Positions 17,085 through 24,552 of a stretch of 64,000 nucleotides of DNA are shown here, one piece after another; position 1 is the stretch's first letter; each line of letters starts with the position of its first letter. The stretch spans positions 1 through 64,000 of the forward strand of contig CAJTWM010000016.1 of assembly GCA_910579805.1 (NCBI GenBank). Direction: 5' to 3'. The stretch comes from an uncultured Lachnospiraceae bacterium. Its GTDB lineage: Bacteria > Bacillota > Clostridia > Lachnospirales > Lachnospiraceae. A program made the translations under genes and the position numbers. Under the pieces are notes generated by a model. The model was not told the DNA's origin and did no database searches. It worked only from the letters and a program-made list of their open reading frames with translations.

Positions 17085-17156
17085 GTCGTGTTTTAAGCGG
17101 AGCTGCCAGAAGTTTTTGAAAATCCTGCGGTAAATAACAGCACTTTCCTGCATAAA

Positions 17157-17190
17157 AACGACAAAATAAGCGGCTTAAGGTTTGTATAAT
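17157..17190 (+). promoter_or_regulatory. Candidate Spo0A-controlled promoter of spoIIGA
   Basis: TGTATAAT (TATAAT 17185-17190) is a good -10, but no -35 is present at 17 bases. Instead AACGACAAA (17157-17165) lies there, matching the inverted 0A box TTCGACAAA at 7 of 9 positions. A second box-like TTTGTCG is just downstream of the ftsZ terminator hairpin. In Bacillus the spoIIG operon is driven by sigma-A with Spo0A~P bound next to a displaced -35. The arrangement here fits that logic. Confidence 0.5.
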
Positions 17191-17213
17191 GTGTAAAGAA
17201 AAGGAGGTGGAAG

Positions 17214-18008
17214 GTGTACTACATTCTTTACATTGACCGTTTATTTTTCCTGAATTTCATCATGAACCTGTTTGCATTATCGTTGATGAAGCTTTCCTTA
17301 AGGCGTACTGTCACACGCTTCAGAATGATTCTCAGCGCGCTGTTGGGGGCGGTGGGGTATATAGCGGTTATTTTCCTGCCTGCTGTTTCTTATCAGTTCA
17401 AGGTGATATTGGGGTTTACAGGTATCAGTATCCTTATGGTGTTTGTCATGTATCCCAAAAGCGGTCTTTCATTTTTGACCAAAGCGTTGACGGGACTGTA
17501 TTGTTTTGCTTTTTTGTTCGGTGGGGTACTGCTGTTCCTGAAAAAGTATATCGTCCCTTCGGGAGACGGCGCATGGCTGTATATCCTTCTGCCTTCGGCA
17601 ATCTTATACTTGTTGCTTTGTTTTTTGTTAAAAAGGCGGCAGGAGGCTGTAAAAGAATGTAAAGTAACATTGTTGTGCGAAGAGAAAGAACTAGTACTGA
17701 AAGCGTTGGTGGACTCGGGAAATATGCTGATAGAGCCGATTTCAAAAAAACCGGTATCCGTGGTAGAAGAGCGGCTCCTGACGGAAGCCGGAATTACGCT
17801 GCATGAGGAAAAATGCAGGGCAATCCCTTATCATAGCGTGGGAAAAAAGAACGGAATTTTGATGGGATATGAATTTCCTAAGATTCTGCTCCGGACACAG
17901 AAGGAGGAAAAAAGTATTGAAAAGGCGATCATCGCAGTGAGCCAGGATAAATTATTCAAAAGCGGCAGATATGAAATGCTGCTTCACCCCGGACTTTTGG
18001 AGGAATAA
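17214..18008 (+). CDS. spoIIGA: Sporulation sigma-E factor processing peptidase
   Basis: A 264-residue protein with about five N-terminal membrane helices (1-140) and a cytoplasmic aspartic-protease-like domain carrying ALVDSGNMLIEP with catalytic D167. SpoIIGA removes the pro-sequence of sigma-E in the mother cell after septation when signalled from the forespore. GTG 17214 follows AAGGAGGTGG. It lies directly upstream of sigE, the universal order in endospore formers, and together they strongly imply a sporulating organism. Confidence 0.93.
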   Translation: MYYILYIDRLFFLNFIMNLFALSLMKLSLRRTVTRFRMILSALLGAVGYIAVIFLPAVSYQFKVILGFTGISILMVFVMYPKSGLSFLTKALTGLYCFAFLFGGVLLFLKKYIVPSGDGAWLYILLPSAILYLLLCFLLKRRQEAVKECKVTLLCEEKELVLKALVDSGNMLIEPISKKPVSVVEERLLTEAGITLHEEKCRAIPYHSVGKKNGILMGYEFPKILLRTQKEEKSIEKAIIAVSQDKLFKSGRYEMLLHPGLLEE

Positions 18009-18056
18009 AGGGTTCGAAAGGAAATGACAGATCAAAGAGGACTTGGAGGAAACAAT

Positions 18057-18797
18057 ATGATTTTGAAGGTAGCGTTGCCCGGCAGGGTACAGTTTAAAAT
18101 GATTAGCCCGCAGGCTAACTTTTTTATGGCAAAGAAGGGGGATATCCATTATATCGGCGGAACGGAAGTGCTGCCGCCGCCTCTTGAGATAGAACAGGAA
18201 AATGAAGTGATCAGCGACTTGGGGACGGAATATGAGAACGAGGCGAAGTCCATCCTGATAGAGCATAATCTGCGGCTTGTGGTCTACATAGCAAAGAAAT
18301 TTGACAATACCGGAGTAGGTGTGGAAGATCTGATCTCCATAGGAACGATCGGCTTGATAAAGTCCATCAACACCTTTAAACCGGATAAAAACATTAAGCT
18401 TGCAACTTATGCCTCCCGGTGCATTGAAAATGAAATATTAATGTACCTCAGAAGGAACAATAAGACAAAGCTTGAAGTGTCCATAGATGAACCTTTAAAC
18501 GTGGACTGGGACGGAAACGAACTGCTTTTGTCGGATATCTTGGGAACGGAAGAAGACGTGATCTACAGAGACATGGAGAATGAGGTAGAGCGTAAGCTTC
18601 TTATGAAAGCGGTTGATAAGCTTTCTGAAAGAGAAAAAACAATTATCCGGCTCAGATTCGGGCTGGGAAGACTGGACGGGGAAGAGATGACCCAAAAGGA
18701 AGTAGCAGATCTTTTGGGAATTTCCCAGTCGTACATATCCAGACTTGAGAAAAAGATCATGAGACAGTTAAAGAAAGAAATGGTAAGGGAAGTATAA
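18057..18797 (+). CDS. sigE: RNA polymerase sigma-E factor, sporulation
   Basis: A 246-residue sigma-70 family factor that drives early mother-cell genes. A short hydrophobic/basic pro-sequence precedes YIGGTEVLPPPL; region 2 contains the near-invariant NLRLVVYIAKKF, DLISIGTIGLIKS and LATYASRCIENEILMYLRR; region 4 holds the helix-turn-helix KEVADLLGISQSYISRLEKK. ATG 18057 is chosen because GGAGG lies 7 bases upstream and the pro-sequence then has the usual length; an ATG at 18024 is also open. The sigG gene that often follows in the family is not here. Confidence 0.96.
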   Translation: MILKVALPGRVQFKMISPQANFFMAKKGDIHYIGGTEVLPPPLEIEQENEVISDLGTEYENEAKSILIEHNLRLVVYIAKKFDNTGVGVEDLISIGTIGLIKSINTFKPDKNIKLATYASRCIENEILMYLRRNNKTKLEVSIDEPLNVDWDGNELLLSDILGTEEDVIYRDMENEVERKLLMKAVDKLSEREKTIIRLRFGLGRLDGEEMTQKEVADLLGISQSYISRLEKKIMRQLKKEMVREV

Positions 18798-18798
18798 G

Positions 18799-18830
18799 TT
18801 GTGGCTTTTTCTTAGGGGAAATGGTAGAAT
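18799..18830 (+). promoter_or_regulatory. Extended -10 promoter for the structured RNA / mgsA
   Basis: TGGTAGAAT (TAGAAT 18825-18830) is an extended -10. A weak TTGTGG lies 20 bases upstream of the hexamer. Transcription would begin at about 18836-18837, exactly where the closing helix of the folded RNA starts. Confidence 0.5.
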
Positions 18831-18835
18831 GACAG

Positions 18836-18969
18836 AAAGGTACAAGGGAACCGCCAAGCTGGAAAGTCCGGGCTTTTAGTATTCTCTGGCGCTTTAGGCG
18901 GCCTGCCTGTTAGGTTTAACAGTAGAAGGCGTCGGGATATTCCGTTTGGAAACGGTGTTTTGTACCTTT
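18836..18969 (+). ncRNA. Candidate structured leader RNA upstream of mgsA
   Basis: AAAGGTACAA (18836-18845) pairs perfectly with TTGTACCTTT (18960-18969), closing a 134-base domain. Inside are three further helices: CCGCC with GGCGG (18851/18897) enclosing AAGC/GCTT and GGA/TCC; GCCT with AGGC enclosing CTGTTA/TAACAG; and CCGTT/AACGG. Together they form a multi-branch junction. No reading frame with a ribosome site is present. No U-tract follows, so the RNA is more likely a leader of mgsA (start 19064) than a free transcript. I do not recognise a known class. A short GGAAAGTCCGGGC segment resembles RNase P RNA, but the domain is too short for that. Confidence 0.55.
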
Positions 18970-19063
18970 AAGCATAAGTTACATATCGAGAAAAAAGTGC
19001 GGTTAAAAGCGGAAAAAGCAAATATTTAACCGGACAGTACATTACCCACGGAGAGGAGCAGGT

Positions 19064-19534
19064 ATGAACAAAGATTTTATAACGCTGACGATCGACAAAC
19101 AAAAGAATATTGCACTGATTGCCCATGACAGCAAGAAAAAGGAGATCATTGAATGGTGCGAGGAAAATAAGGAAATATTAAAGCATCATTTTTTATGCGG
19201 AACGGGAACGACGGCAAAGATGATCACGGATAAGACGGGACTTCCGGTAAAAGGATATAATAGCGGCCCTTTGGGAGGGGATCAGCAGATCGGCGCCAAG
19301 ATCGTGGAGGGAAGGATCGATTTTGTGATCTTTTTTTCTGATCCGCTTGCGGCCCAGCCCCATGATCCGGACGTAAAAGCGCTCCTTAGGATCGCGCAGG
19401 TTTATGATATTCCGATAGCGAATAATAGGGCGACGGCGGACTTCCTGATCCATTCTTCCTTTATGGATACGGAATATAACCATAAGATCATCAATTTCAA
19501 TAAGAATATAAGGGAAAGGGCGGAAACGCTATAA
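19064..19534 (+). CDS. mgsA: Methylglyoxal synthase
   Basis: A 156-residue cytoplasmic enzyme converting dihydroxyacetone phosphate to methylglyoxal and phosphate, a bypass that relieves sugar-phosphate stress. Family motifs are IALIAHDSKKKE, FLCGTGTTAKMI, NSGPLGGDQQIGAKI with the catalytic aspartate, and DPLAAQPHDPDVKALLR. Length matches the family. GAGGAG precedes ATG 19064. It is preceded by a 95-base segment and then the candidate folded RNA, so leader control is possible. A terminator follows. Confidence 0.95.
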   Translation: MNKDFITLTIDKQKNIALIAHDSKKKEIIEWCEENKEILKHHFLCGTGTTAKMITDKTGLPVKGYNSGPLGGDQQIGAKIVEGRIDFVIFFSDPLAAQPHDPDVKALLRIAQVYDIPIANNRATADFLIHSSFMDTEYNHKIINFNKNIRERAETL

Positions 19535-19596
19535 GTTCTGGTGTTATTGGAAGAATGCAAACCGATATCCGGGTGACCCGCCGTTCAGGGGAATAA

Positions 19597-19634
19597 AAAA
19601 GAGACTGTCTGCCTTTGCTGATACAGTCTCTTTT
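19597..19634 (+). terminator. Terminator after mgsA
   Basis: AAAAGAGACTGT pairs with ACAGTCTCTTTT around a 14-base loop. A/T ends on both sides make it usable in both directions. Confidence 0.85.
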
Positions 19635-19721
19635 CACTTTTCAGGCATATCCGAAAAGACGGCGGCTTATTTAGTATCCGCAGCTCCGGTATGCTGATAT
19701 CATCGTCAGGATATGATTTAT

Positions 19722-20039
19722 TTACTTGTCAGATCTGCCGTGCAATACGTTGCCGGATTTTTTAACTTTTTTTGAAAGAGAATAGACAAGAAGACTTAAA
19801 TCTTCATCGCTGATATCTTTCCACTCGTCACCGAGACAGGATTTGATCTCTGCTACAGGTTTGTCCAAAAATTCAATTGCTTCATCGGGTTCATATCCCT
19901 GAATAGGAGATACTCCTTTTTTAGAACAAAGATAGATAGTGATGCTCTTTAAGAGCTTTTGTTCTCTGTCTACCGTTTCAGTCTCCGATTTTTTGGCTTC
20001 ACGTTCAAATGCGTTCTTGATATCGTTCCAGTCAGCCAT
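19722..20039 (-). CDS. Conserved small hypothetical protein
   Basis: A 105-residue acidic, mostly helical soluble protein. It starts MADWNDIKNAFEREAKKSE, with GGGGAGG nine bases before the ATG on the minus strand. The middle reads ITIYLCSKKGVSPIQGYEPDEAIEFLDKP and the C-terminus is basic. I do not recognise a family. It faces mgsA across the shared terminator and stands alone, with the tRNA promoter upstream on the other strand. Confidence 0.65.
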   Translation of the reverse strand: MADWNDIKNAFEREAKKSETETVDREQKLLKSITIYLCSKKGVSPIQGYEPDEAIEFLDKPVAEIKSCLGDEWKDISDEDLSLLVYSLSKKVKKSGNVLHGRSDK

Positions 20040-20212
20040 CCGTATTTACCTCCCCATAACTCCTTTTTGATAATTATAACTTTAATATGGGAAAAGTACA
20101 ATAGAGAAATCGTTATATAAAAAAATTTATTGGATTTATGGGGCTGGAAAAAAGCGGAAAATGTTTCATGAAAATTTTTTAAAAAAAATCATAAAAAAGT
20201 TTCCAAAAAGTG

Positions 20213-20242
20213 TTGACAAGTTATAGGATAAAATAGTATACT
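20213..20242 (+). promoter_or_regulatory. Promoter of the tRNA-Val/tRNA-Met pair
   Basis: TTGACA (20213-20218) and TATACT (20237-20242) with an 18-base spacer, 38 bases before the first tRNA. Confidence 0.8.
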
Positions 20243-20280
20243 AGCCAAGTCGGGTTGAGGAATACTTGATCCGCAAATAT

Positions 20281-20353
20281 GGGATCTTAGCTCAGCTGGG
20301 AGAGCATCTGCCTTACAAGCAGAGGGTCATAGGTTCGAGCCCTATAGGTCCCA
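20281..20353 (+). tRNA. tRNA-Val (anticodon TAC)
   Basis: Acceptor strands GGGATCT and AGGTCCC-A (one G-T pair and one weak position near the base), D arm AGCTCAGCTGGGAGAGC, anticodon stem-loop CTGCCTTACAAGCAG with TAC, and T arm with GGTTCGAGCC. The CCA end is not encoded. It shares a promoter and terminator with the tRNA-Met that follows 35 bases later. Confidence 0.95.
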
Positions 20354-20388
20354 TATCCTTTAAGAGAACTCTTAACAGAGTCAGATAT

Positions 20389-20462
20389 GGCGAGATAGCT
20401 CAGTTGGCTAGAGCATACGGTTCATACCCGTAGTGTCGAGGGTTCAAATCCCCCTCTCGCTA
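20389..20462 (+). tRNA. tRNA-Met (anticodon CAT, elongator type)
   Basis: Acceptor GGCGAGA with TCTCGCT (first pair G-T), D arm AGCTCAGTTGGCTAGAGC, anticodon loop TTCATAC, T arm GGTTCAAATCC. The first pair and body fit elongator tRNA-Met; a lysidine-type tRNA-Ile cannot be fully excluded from the anticodon alone. CCA is not encoded. Confidence 0.92.
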
Positions 20463-20470
20463 TTTTTAAC

Positions 20471-20509
20471 AGTCCAAAACCTTAAAATAAAGTGTTTTGG
20501 GCTTTTTTC
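20471..20509 (+). terminator. Terminator after the tRNA pair
   Basis: TCCAAAAC pairs with GTTTTGGG around an A/T-rich loop and is followed by CTTTTTT. Confidence 0.85.
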
Positions 20510-20657
20510 ATTTTTAAAGTAGGAAAAAACGGCCCCAAATTTGGAGAAAAAATAATTTGGTGTTGTATCCGGCCGCTTCTTGTATTATACTTATCATATA
20601 AGGAAAAGTATGGAAAGTATGCACGGCTTTTTAACTTTGTGCAGGAAAGGAGTCATT

Positions 20658-21437
20658 ATGAGAGTAGCAGCGGTAGGCAGCGCAAATCATGTAAAACGGT
20701 CAGATTTTATGTACGGCAAGATTGCCAGCGGAAGAAGAGTCCAGTCGGCGGCAGACGATGCGTCCGGCTTAGCCATTATCAATAGATTGAAAAAGCAGAG
20801 CAATGGTTTGGATATGGGTGCATCCAATATTTCGGACGGTATCAGCGTTGCGAATATCAAAGACGGCGCGCTGGGGACGATGCAGGATTCGCTGCAGCGG
20901 ATTTATGAACTCAGTCTCAAAGCATCCAACGGACTGTACAGCGCTGACGATAAGGCGATGATACAGGACGAGGTGGATCAGATCTTACAGGATATTGAGC
21001 GTACTGCGGTAGGGACCCAGTTCAATGAAATGAAGCTGATGGACGGCAGTATGGCGGATATGCATATCGCATCCAATCCGGACGGTACGGGCATGAAGAT
21101 TCAGATGGAGAATGTAACCCTGCAGTCGCTCGGACTTGACGGTTATAATGTTACCGGTAATTTTGACATTAACGATGTCATAGGAGCCATGGAAAAGATC
21201 AGTACTTCCAGAAGCGGTACGGGTGCGATCACGAATGCCATGGAACATGCGTATAATTATAATGTCGGCTCGTCGCAGGAGCTGGTTTCTTCCAGAAGCC
21301 GTATAGAGGATCTGGACATTCCCAAGGCGGTTTCCGAGCAGAAGAAAAATAAGCTGCTCAAAGATTATCAGATGGTCATGCTGAATAAGAAAATGAAGGA
21401 TGATTCCATGGTAGTAAGGATGTTTGGCAGCCGATAA
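20658..21437 (+). CDS. Short divergent flagellin-family protein, orphan
   Basis: A 259-residue protein with an unmistakable flagellin core: SGRRVQSAADDASGLAI (about 25-41), SNISDGISVANIKDGALG, MQDSLQRIYELSLKASNG and TQFNEMKLMDG, and near the C-terminus SSRSRIEDLDI. It is shorter than most flagellins, lacks a variable D2/D3 region, and both ends differ from the D0 segments needed to build a filament: the N-terminus starts MRVAAVGSANHVKRSDF and the last 40 residues are basic and charged. ATG 20658 follows AAAGGAG. No other flagellar gene is in the window. It may be a minor flagellin or a repurposed secreted protein. Confidence 0.85.
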   Translation: MRVAAVGSANHVKRSDFMYGKIASGRRVQSAADDASGLAIINRLKKQSNGLDMGASNISDGISVANIKDGALGTMQDSLQRIYELSLKASNGLYSADDKAMIQDEVDQILQDIERTAVGTQFNEMKLMDGSMADMHIASNPDGTGMKIQMENVTLQSLGLDGYNVTGNFDINDVIGAMEKISTSRSGTGAITNAMEHAYNYNVGSSQELVSSRSRIEDLDIPKAVSEQKKNKLLKDYQMVMLNKKMKDDSMVVRMFGSR

Positions 21438-21470
21438 CGGAAAAGAACGCATACATGAAAAGAATACAGG

Positions 21471-21500
21471 AACGGGGGCGCGGTAGCAAGCCCCCGTTTT
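21471..21500 (+). terminator. Terminator after the flagellin-like gene
   Basis: ACGGGGGC pairs with GCCCCCGT around a 10-base loop, followed by TTTT. A strong monocistronic end. Confidence 0.9.
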
Positions 21501-21556
21501 GCGTTATTCGGAATGATGCTGAGGAATGACACTGGATATAGAAAGGAAAACAAAGT

Positions 21557-22096
21557 ATGAGGATAGGAATAGGATATGACGTACACCGGTTAGCGGAGGA
21601 AAGAAAATTGATCTTAGGAGGCGTGGAGATCCCTTATGAGAGGGGATTGCTCGGCCATTCCGACGCGGATGTGCTTCTTCATGCCATTATGGACGCTCTG
21701 CTTGGCGCGGCGGCGTTGGGAGATATCGGAAAGTACTTTCCGGATACGGACGGGCGGTATAAGGGAATCTCTTCCGTAGAACTGTTGAAGAAAGTGGGAG
21801 AGCTTTTGGAAGAGCGTTGCTTTTTGATTGAAAATATCGACGCGACTATTATCGCACAGGAGCCGAAGATGCGCCCTTATATAGGCGTTATGAGGGAAAA
21901 TATTGCGAAGGCGCTGGGAATCGAAGTGTCGCAGGTTAACGTGAAGGCGACGACGGAAGAGGGGCTTGGTTTTACGGGAAACAAGGAAGGGATTTCGTCG
22001 CAGGCTGTCTGTATGCTGACCAGTCCGGCGCAGCTTTACGATGTGGATGTGGCAAATGCGGCATGTGAAGGCTGTCAGGGGTGCCCGAAAAGATAA
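21557..22096 (+). CDS. ispF: 2-C-methyl-D-erythritol 2,4-cyclodiphosphate synthase
   Basis: A 179-residue enzyme of the MEP isoprenoid pathway. The metal-binding GYDVHR (7-12), LGHSDADVLLHA, GDIGKYFPDTD, and ATTEEGLGFTGNKEGISSQAV are intact. The family is usually close to 157 residues; here about 20 extra residues end in ACEGCQGCPKR, a CxxCxxC cluster that is not part of the known catalytic fold. The gene is monocistronic, placed between the flagellin terminator and the T-box promoter. Confidence 0.95.
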   Translation: MRIGIGYDVHRLAEERKLILGGVEIPYERGLLGHSDADVLLHAIMDALLGAAALGDIGKYFPDTDGRYKGISSVELLKKVGELLEERCFLIENIDATIIAQEPKMRPYIGVMRENIAKALGIEVSQVNVKATTEEGLGFTGNKEGISSQAVCMLTSPAQLYDVDVANAACEGCQGCPKR

Positions 22097-22117
22097 GGGG
22101 GCGGAAAAAAGATTTCC

Positions 22118-22146
22118 TTGACAAAACGGCGTTTGTTGCATATGCT
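22118..22146 (+). promoter_or_regulatory. Promoter of the cysE-cysS T-box transcript
   Basis: TTGACA (22118-22123), 17-base spacer, TATGCT (22141-22146). Transcription would begin about 10 bases before the T-box stem I. Confidence 0.8.
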
Positions 22147-22164
22147 AAATAAAGCAGAATAAAT

Positions 22165-22409
22165 AAAGGCTATGAACGAAGAGAGTAGGCTTTTAGAGGG
22201 TAAAAGAGAGAGACTGCCACAGGCTGAAAGCAGTTTTGATCCAAGGGAGCCGAAAGTGCATTCGGAAGCTGACCGACGGAAAGCATGGGCAGAGTATGTC
22301 GGTACGGAAACGCCCGTTACCCGTTTTGAGTGAAGGAGTCTATCCTTTAGCAGAGTGGAACCGCGGATAATTTCGTCTCTAATGCAGAGAGGGATTATCC
22401 GTTTTTTCG
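22165..22409 (+). promoter_or_regulatory. T-box leader, cysteine type
   Basis: The leader has the T-box sequence AGAGTGGAACCGCGG (22352-22366), an upstream stem I region with AGAGAG and GGCTGAAAGC elements, and a terminator in which CGGATAAT (22363) pairs with ATTATCCG before TTTTTT. In GCCGAAAGTGCATTCGG the TGC at 22257-22259, followed by A, is the likely specifier codon for cysteine, which matches the downstream cysE and cysS. Uncharged tRNA-Cys would stabilise the antiterminator and allow read-through. Confidence 0.88.
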
Positions 22410-22446
22410 TTATAGGTTCTAAGCGGCGGCCTGTCAGGAGGAAAGA

Positions 22447-23124
22447 ATGGGTTTTATTAAAAATGTTAAGGAAGAGATCGATATTATAAGAGAACGTGAC
22501 CCGGCGATCCATTCCTCGCTTGAAGTATTTTTATATCCCAGCTTTAAGGTAATGATCCATTATAGGATCGCCCATAAGTTGTATACAAAAGGACATTATT
22601 TTTGGGCAAGGTGGGTGTCCCAAAGAGGAGTGCGGAAGACCGGTATTGAGATCCATCCGGGCGCAAAAATTGGAAAGGGACTTTTTATTGACCATGGAAA
22701 CGGTGTGATCATCGGTGAGACGGCAATTATCGGCGATAACGTTACGATGTATCAGGGAGTGACGCTGGGGGGCACCGGAAAAGAACACGGCAAAAGACAC
22801 CCTACTATTGGGGACAATGTTATGATCAGCGCGGGAGCAAAAATTCTCGGTTCTTTTACGATAGGAGAAAATTCCAAGGTTGGCGCAGGAAGCGTGGTAT
22901 TGGAGGCGGTGCCGCCTAATTCCACGGTGGTCGGCGTCCCGGGGCGGGTAGTGAAGCGCAATAACAGGTCGCTCCCGTGCGAGGATATGTGTCAGGTAGA
23001 CTTGCCGGATCCGGTCAGGGAAGATATCGCCTGTCTGCAGAAAGAAAACAGCGAACTTACAAACCGTGTGCTGGAGCTGGAGAACCGTGTGAAACAACTT
23101 TTAAAAGAGAGTGAAAAGCAATAG
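22447..23124 (+). CDS. cysE: Serine O-acetyltransferase
   Basis: A 225-residue left-handed beta-helix enzyme that acetylates L-serine with acetyl-CoA, the entry to cysteine synthesis. The N-terminal helices are followed by hexapeptide repeats: GIEIHPGAKIGKGLFIDHGNGVIIGE, then GVTLGGTGKEHGKRHPTIGDNV and GAGSVVLEAVPPNSTVVGVPG. The catalytic His lies in FIDHG. The C-terminus ends in a short coiled coil (ENSELTNRVLELENRVKQ). AGGAGG precedes ATG 22447. It is the first gene under the cysteine T-box, 19 bases before cysS. Confidence 0.95.
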   Translation: MGFIKNVKEEIDIIRERDPAIHSSLEVFLYPSFKVMIHYRIAHKLYTKGHYFWARWVSQRGVRKTGIEIHPGAKIGKGLFIDHGNGVIIGETAIIGDNVTMYQGVTLGGTGKEHGKRHPTIGDNVMISAGAKILGSFTIGENSKVGAGSVVLEAVPPNSTVVGVPGRVVKRNNRSLPCEDMCQVDLPDPVREDIACLQKENSELTNRVLELENRVKQLLKESEKQ

Positions 23125-23142
23125 AAAGGAACGGGATTTTAA

Positions 23143-24552
23143 ATGAAGATATATAATACGTTAACAAGGAAAAAGGAAGAATTTATACCGATAGAACAGG
23201 GAAAAGTCAGGATGTATGTATGCGGCCCTACCGTTTATAATTATATCCATATCGGAAATGCAAGGCCGATGGTCGTATTTGATACGGTAAGACGTTATAT
23301 GGAGCATAAAGGATATGAGGTAAACTATGTTTCTAATTTTACCGATGTGGACGACAAGATCATAAAAAAATCAGTGGAGGAGGGCGTTGATTCTTCCGTG
23401 ATTTCCGAAAGATATATTGAAGAATGCAAAAAGGACATGGAGGGGCTGAATGTACGTCCGGCAACGACGCATCCGAAGGCGACAGAGGAAATAGGCGGTA
23501 TGCTGGATATGATAAACACGCTGATAGAAAAAGGCCATGCCTATACGGGTGCTGACGGAACCGTATATTTCAGGACGAGGAGTTTTAAAGACTATGGAAA
23601 GCTGTCCCATAAAAATATTGACGATCTGCAGGGAGGAAACCGTTCTCTTTTAGTCTCAGGAGAAGAGCAGAAGGAAGATCCTTTGGATTTTGTACTTTGG
23701 AAACCGAAAAAAGAGGGAGAGCCGTATTGGGAGTCTCCGTGGTGCGACGGACGTCCGGGCTGGCATATCGAATGTTCCGTTATGAGCAAGAAATATTTAG
23801 GGGAAGAAATAGACATTCATGCGGGAGGGGAAGATTTGATCTTTCCTCATCATGAAAATGAGGTCGCACAGTCGGAGGCGGCGAACGGAAAGATTTTTTC
23901 CAGATATTGGATGCATAATGCCTTTTTGAGCATCGATAACAAAAAGATGTCTAAATCTGCGGGAAACTTTTTTACAGTGAGGGAAATTGCCGAAAAATAC
24001 GATCTTCAGGCAGTGCGTTTTTTCCTGCTTTCCGCTCATTACAGAAGCCCCCTGAATTTCAGTGAAGAATTGATGGAGGCGGCGAAGAACGGCTATGACA
24101 GGATCGTTACAAGCGTAGGAAATTTGAAATATTTAATGGAGAACGTTTCGGCGGAAACGATAAATGAACGGGAAGAAGAGCTTTTGAAAGAGGCGGCGTC
24201 TTTTACAGATAAGTTTGACGCGGCCATGGAGGAGGATTTCAATACGGCGGATGCGATCGCCGTTATCTTTGAGCTTGTTAAATTCGCTAATCAGAATGCC
24301 TCCGCATCAAATTCAAAAGGATTTTTAAAAGCCCTTTCGGATGAAATCATCCTGCTCTCGGATATCTGCGGCCTGATCGTGGAAAGAGAAGAGCAGATGT
24401 TGGATTCTGATATCGAAAAGCTGATAGAAGAAAGACAGGCGGCAAGGAAGAATAAAGACTTTGCGCGTGCGGACGAGATCAGGAACGAGCTGCTTCAAAA
24501 GGGCATTATATTAGAAGATACCAGAGAAGGTGTGAAATGGAAGAGAGCCTGA
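23143..24552 (+). CDS. cysS: Cysteinyl-tRNA synthetase
   Basis: A 469-residue class I aminoacyl-tRNA synthetase. The zinc and active-site start MYVCGPTVYNYIHIGNARP carries the HIGH-like HIGN, and KKMSKSAGNF is the KMSKS loop. The zinc ligands also include GWHIECSVM and the histidines of IHAGGEDLIFPHHENE. Full length. Under T-box control with cysE, so both cysteine supply and tRNA charging respond to tRNA-Cys. Its last 16 bases overlap the start of mrnC. Confidence 0.97.
   Translation: MKIYNTLTRKKEEFIPIEQGKVRMYVCGPTVYNYIHIGNARPMVVFDTVRRYMEHKGYEVNYVSNFTDVDDKIIKKSVEEGVDSSVISERYIEECKKDMEGLNVRPATTHPKATEEIGGMLDMINTLIEKGHAYTGADGTVYFRTRSFKDYGKLSHKNIDDLQGGNRSLLVSGEEQKEDPLDFVLWKPKKEGEPYWESPWCDGRPGWHIECSVMSKKYLGEEIDIHAGGEDLIFPHHENEVAQSEAANGKIFSRYWMHNAFLSIDNKKMSKSAGNFFTVREIAEKYDLQAVRFFLLSAHYRSPLNFSEELMEAAKNGYDRIVTSVGNLKYLMENVSAETINEREEELLKEAASFTDKFDAAMEEDFNTADAIAVIFELVKFANQNASASNSKGFLKALSDEIILLSDICGLIVEREEQMLDSDIEKLIEERQAARKNKDFARADEIRNELLQKGIILEDTREGVKWKRA

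Noticed and set aside
18855..18880. Match of GGAAAGTCCGGGC to the conserved P4 region of RNase P RNA
   Set aside because: The folded domain is only 134 bases, lacks the 3' partner segment (ACAGAA...GGCTTA type) and other conserved regions, so it is not rnpB.
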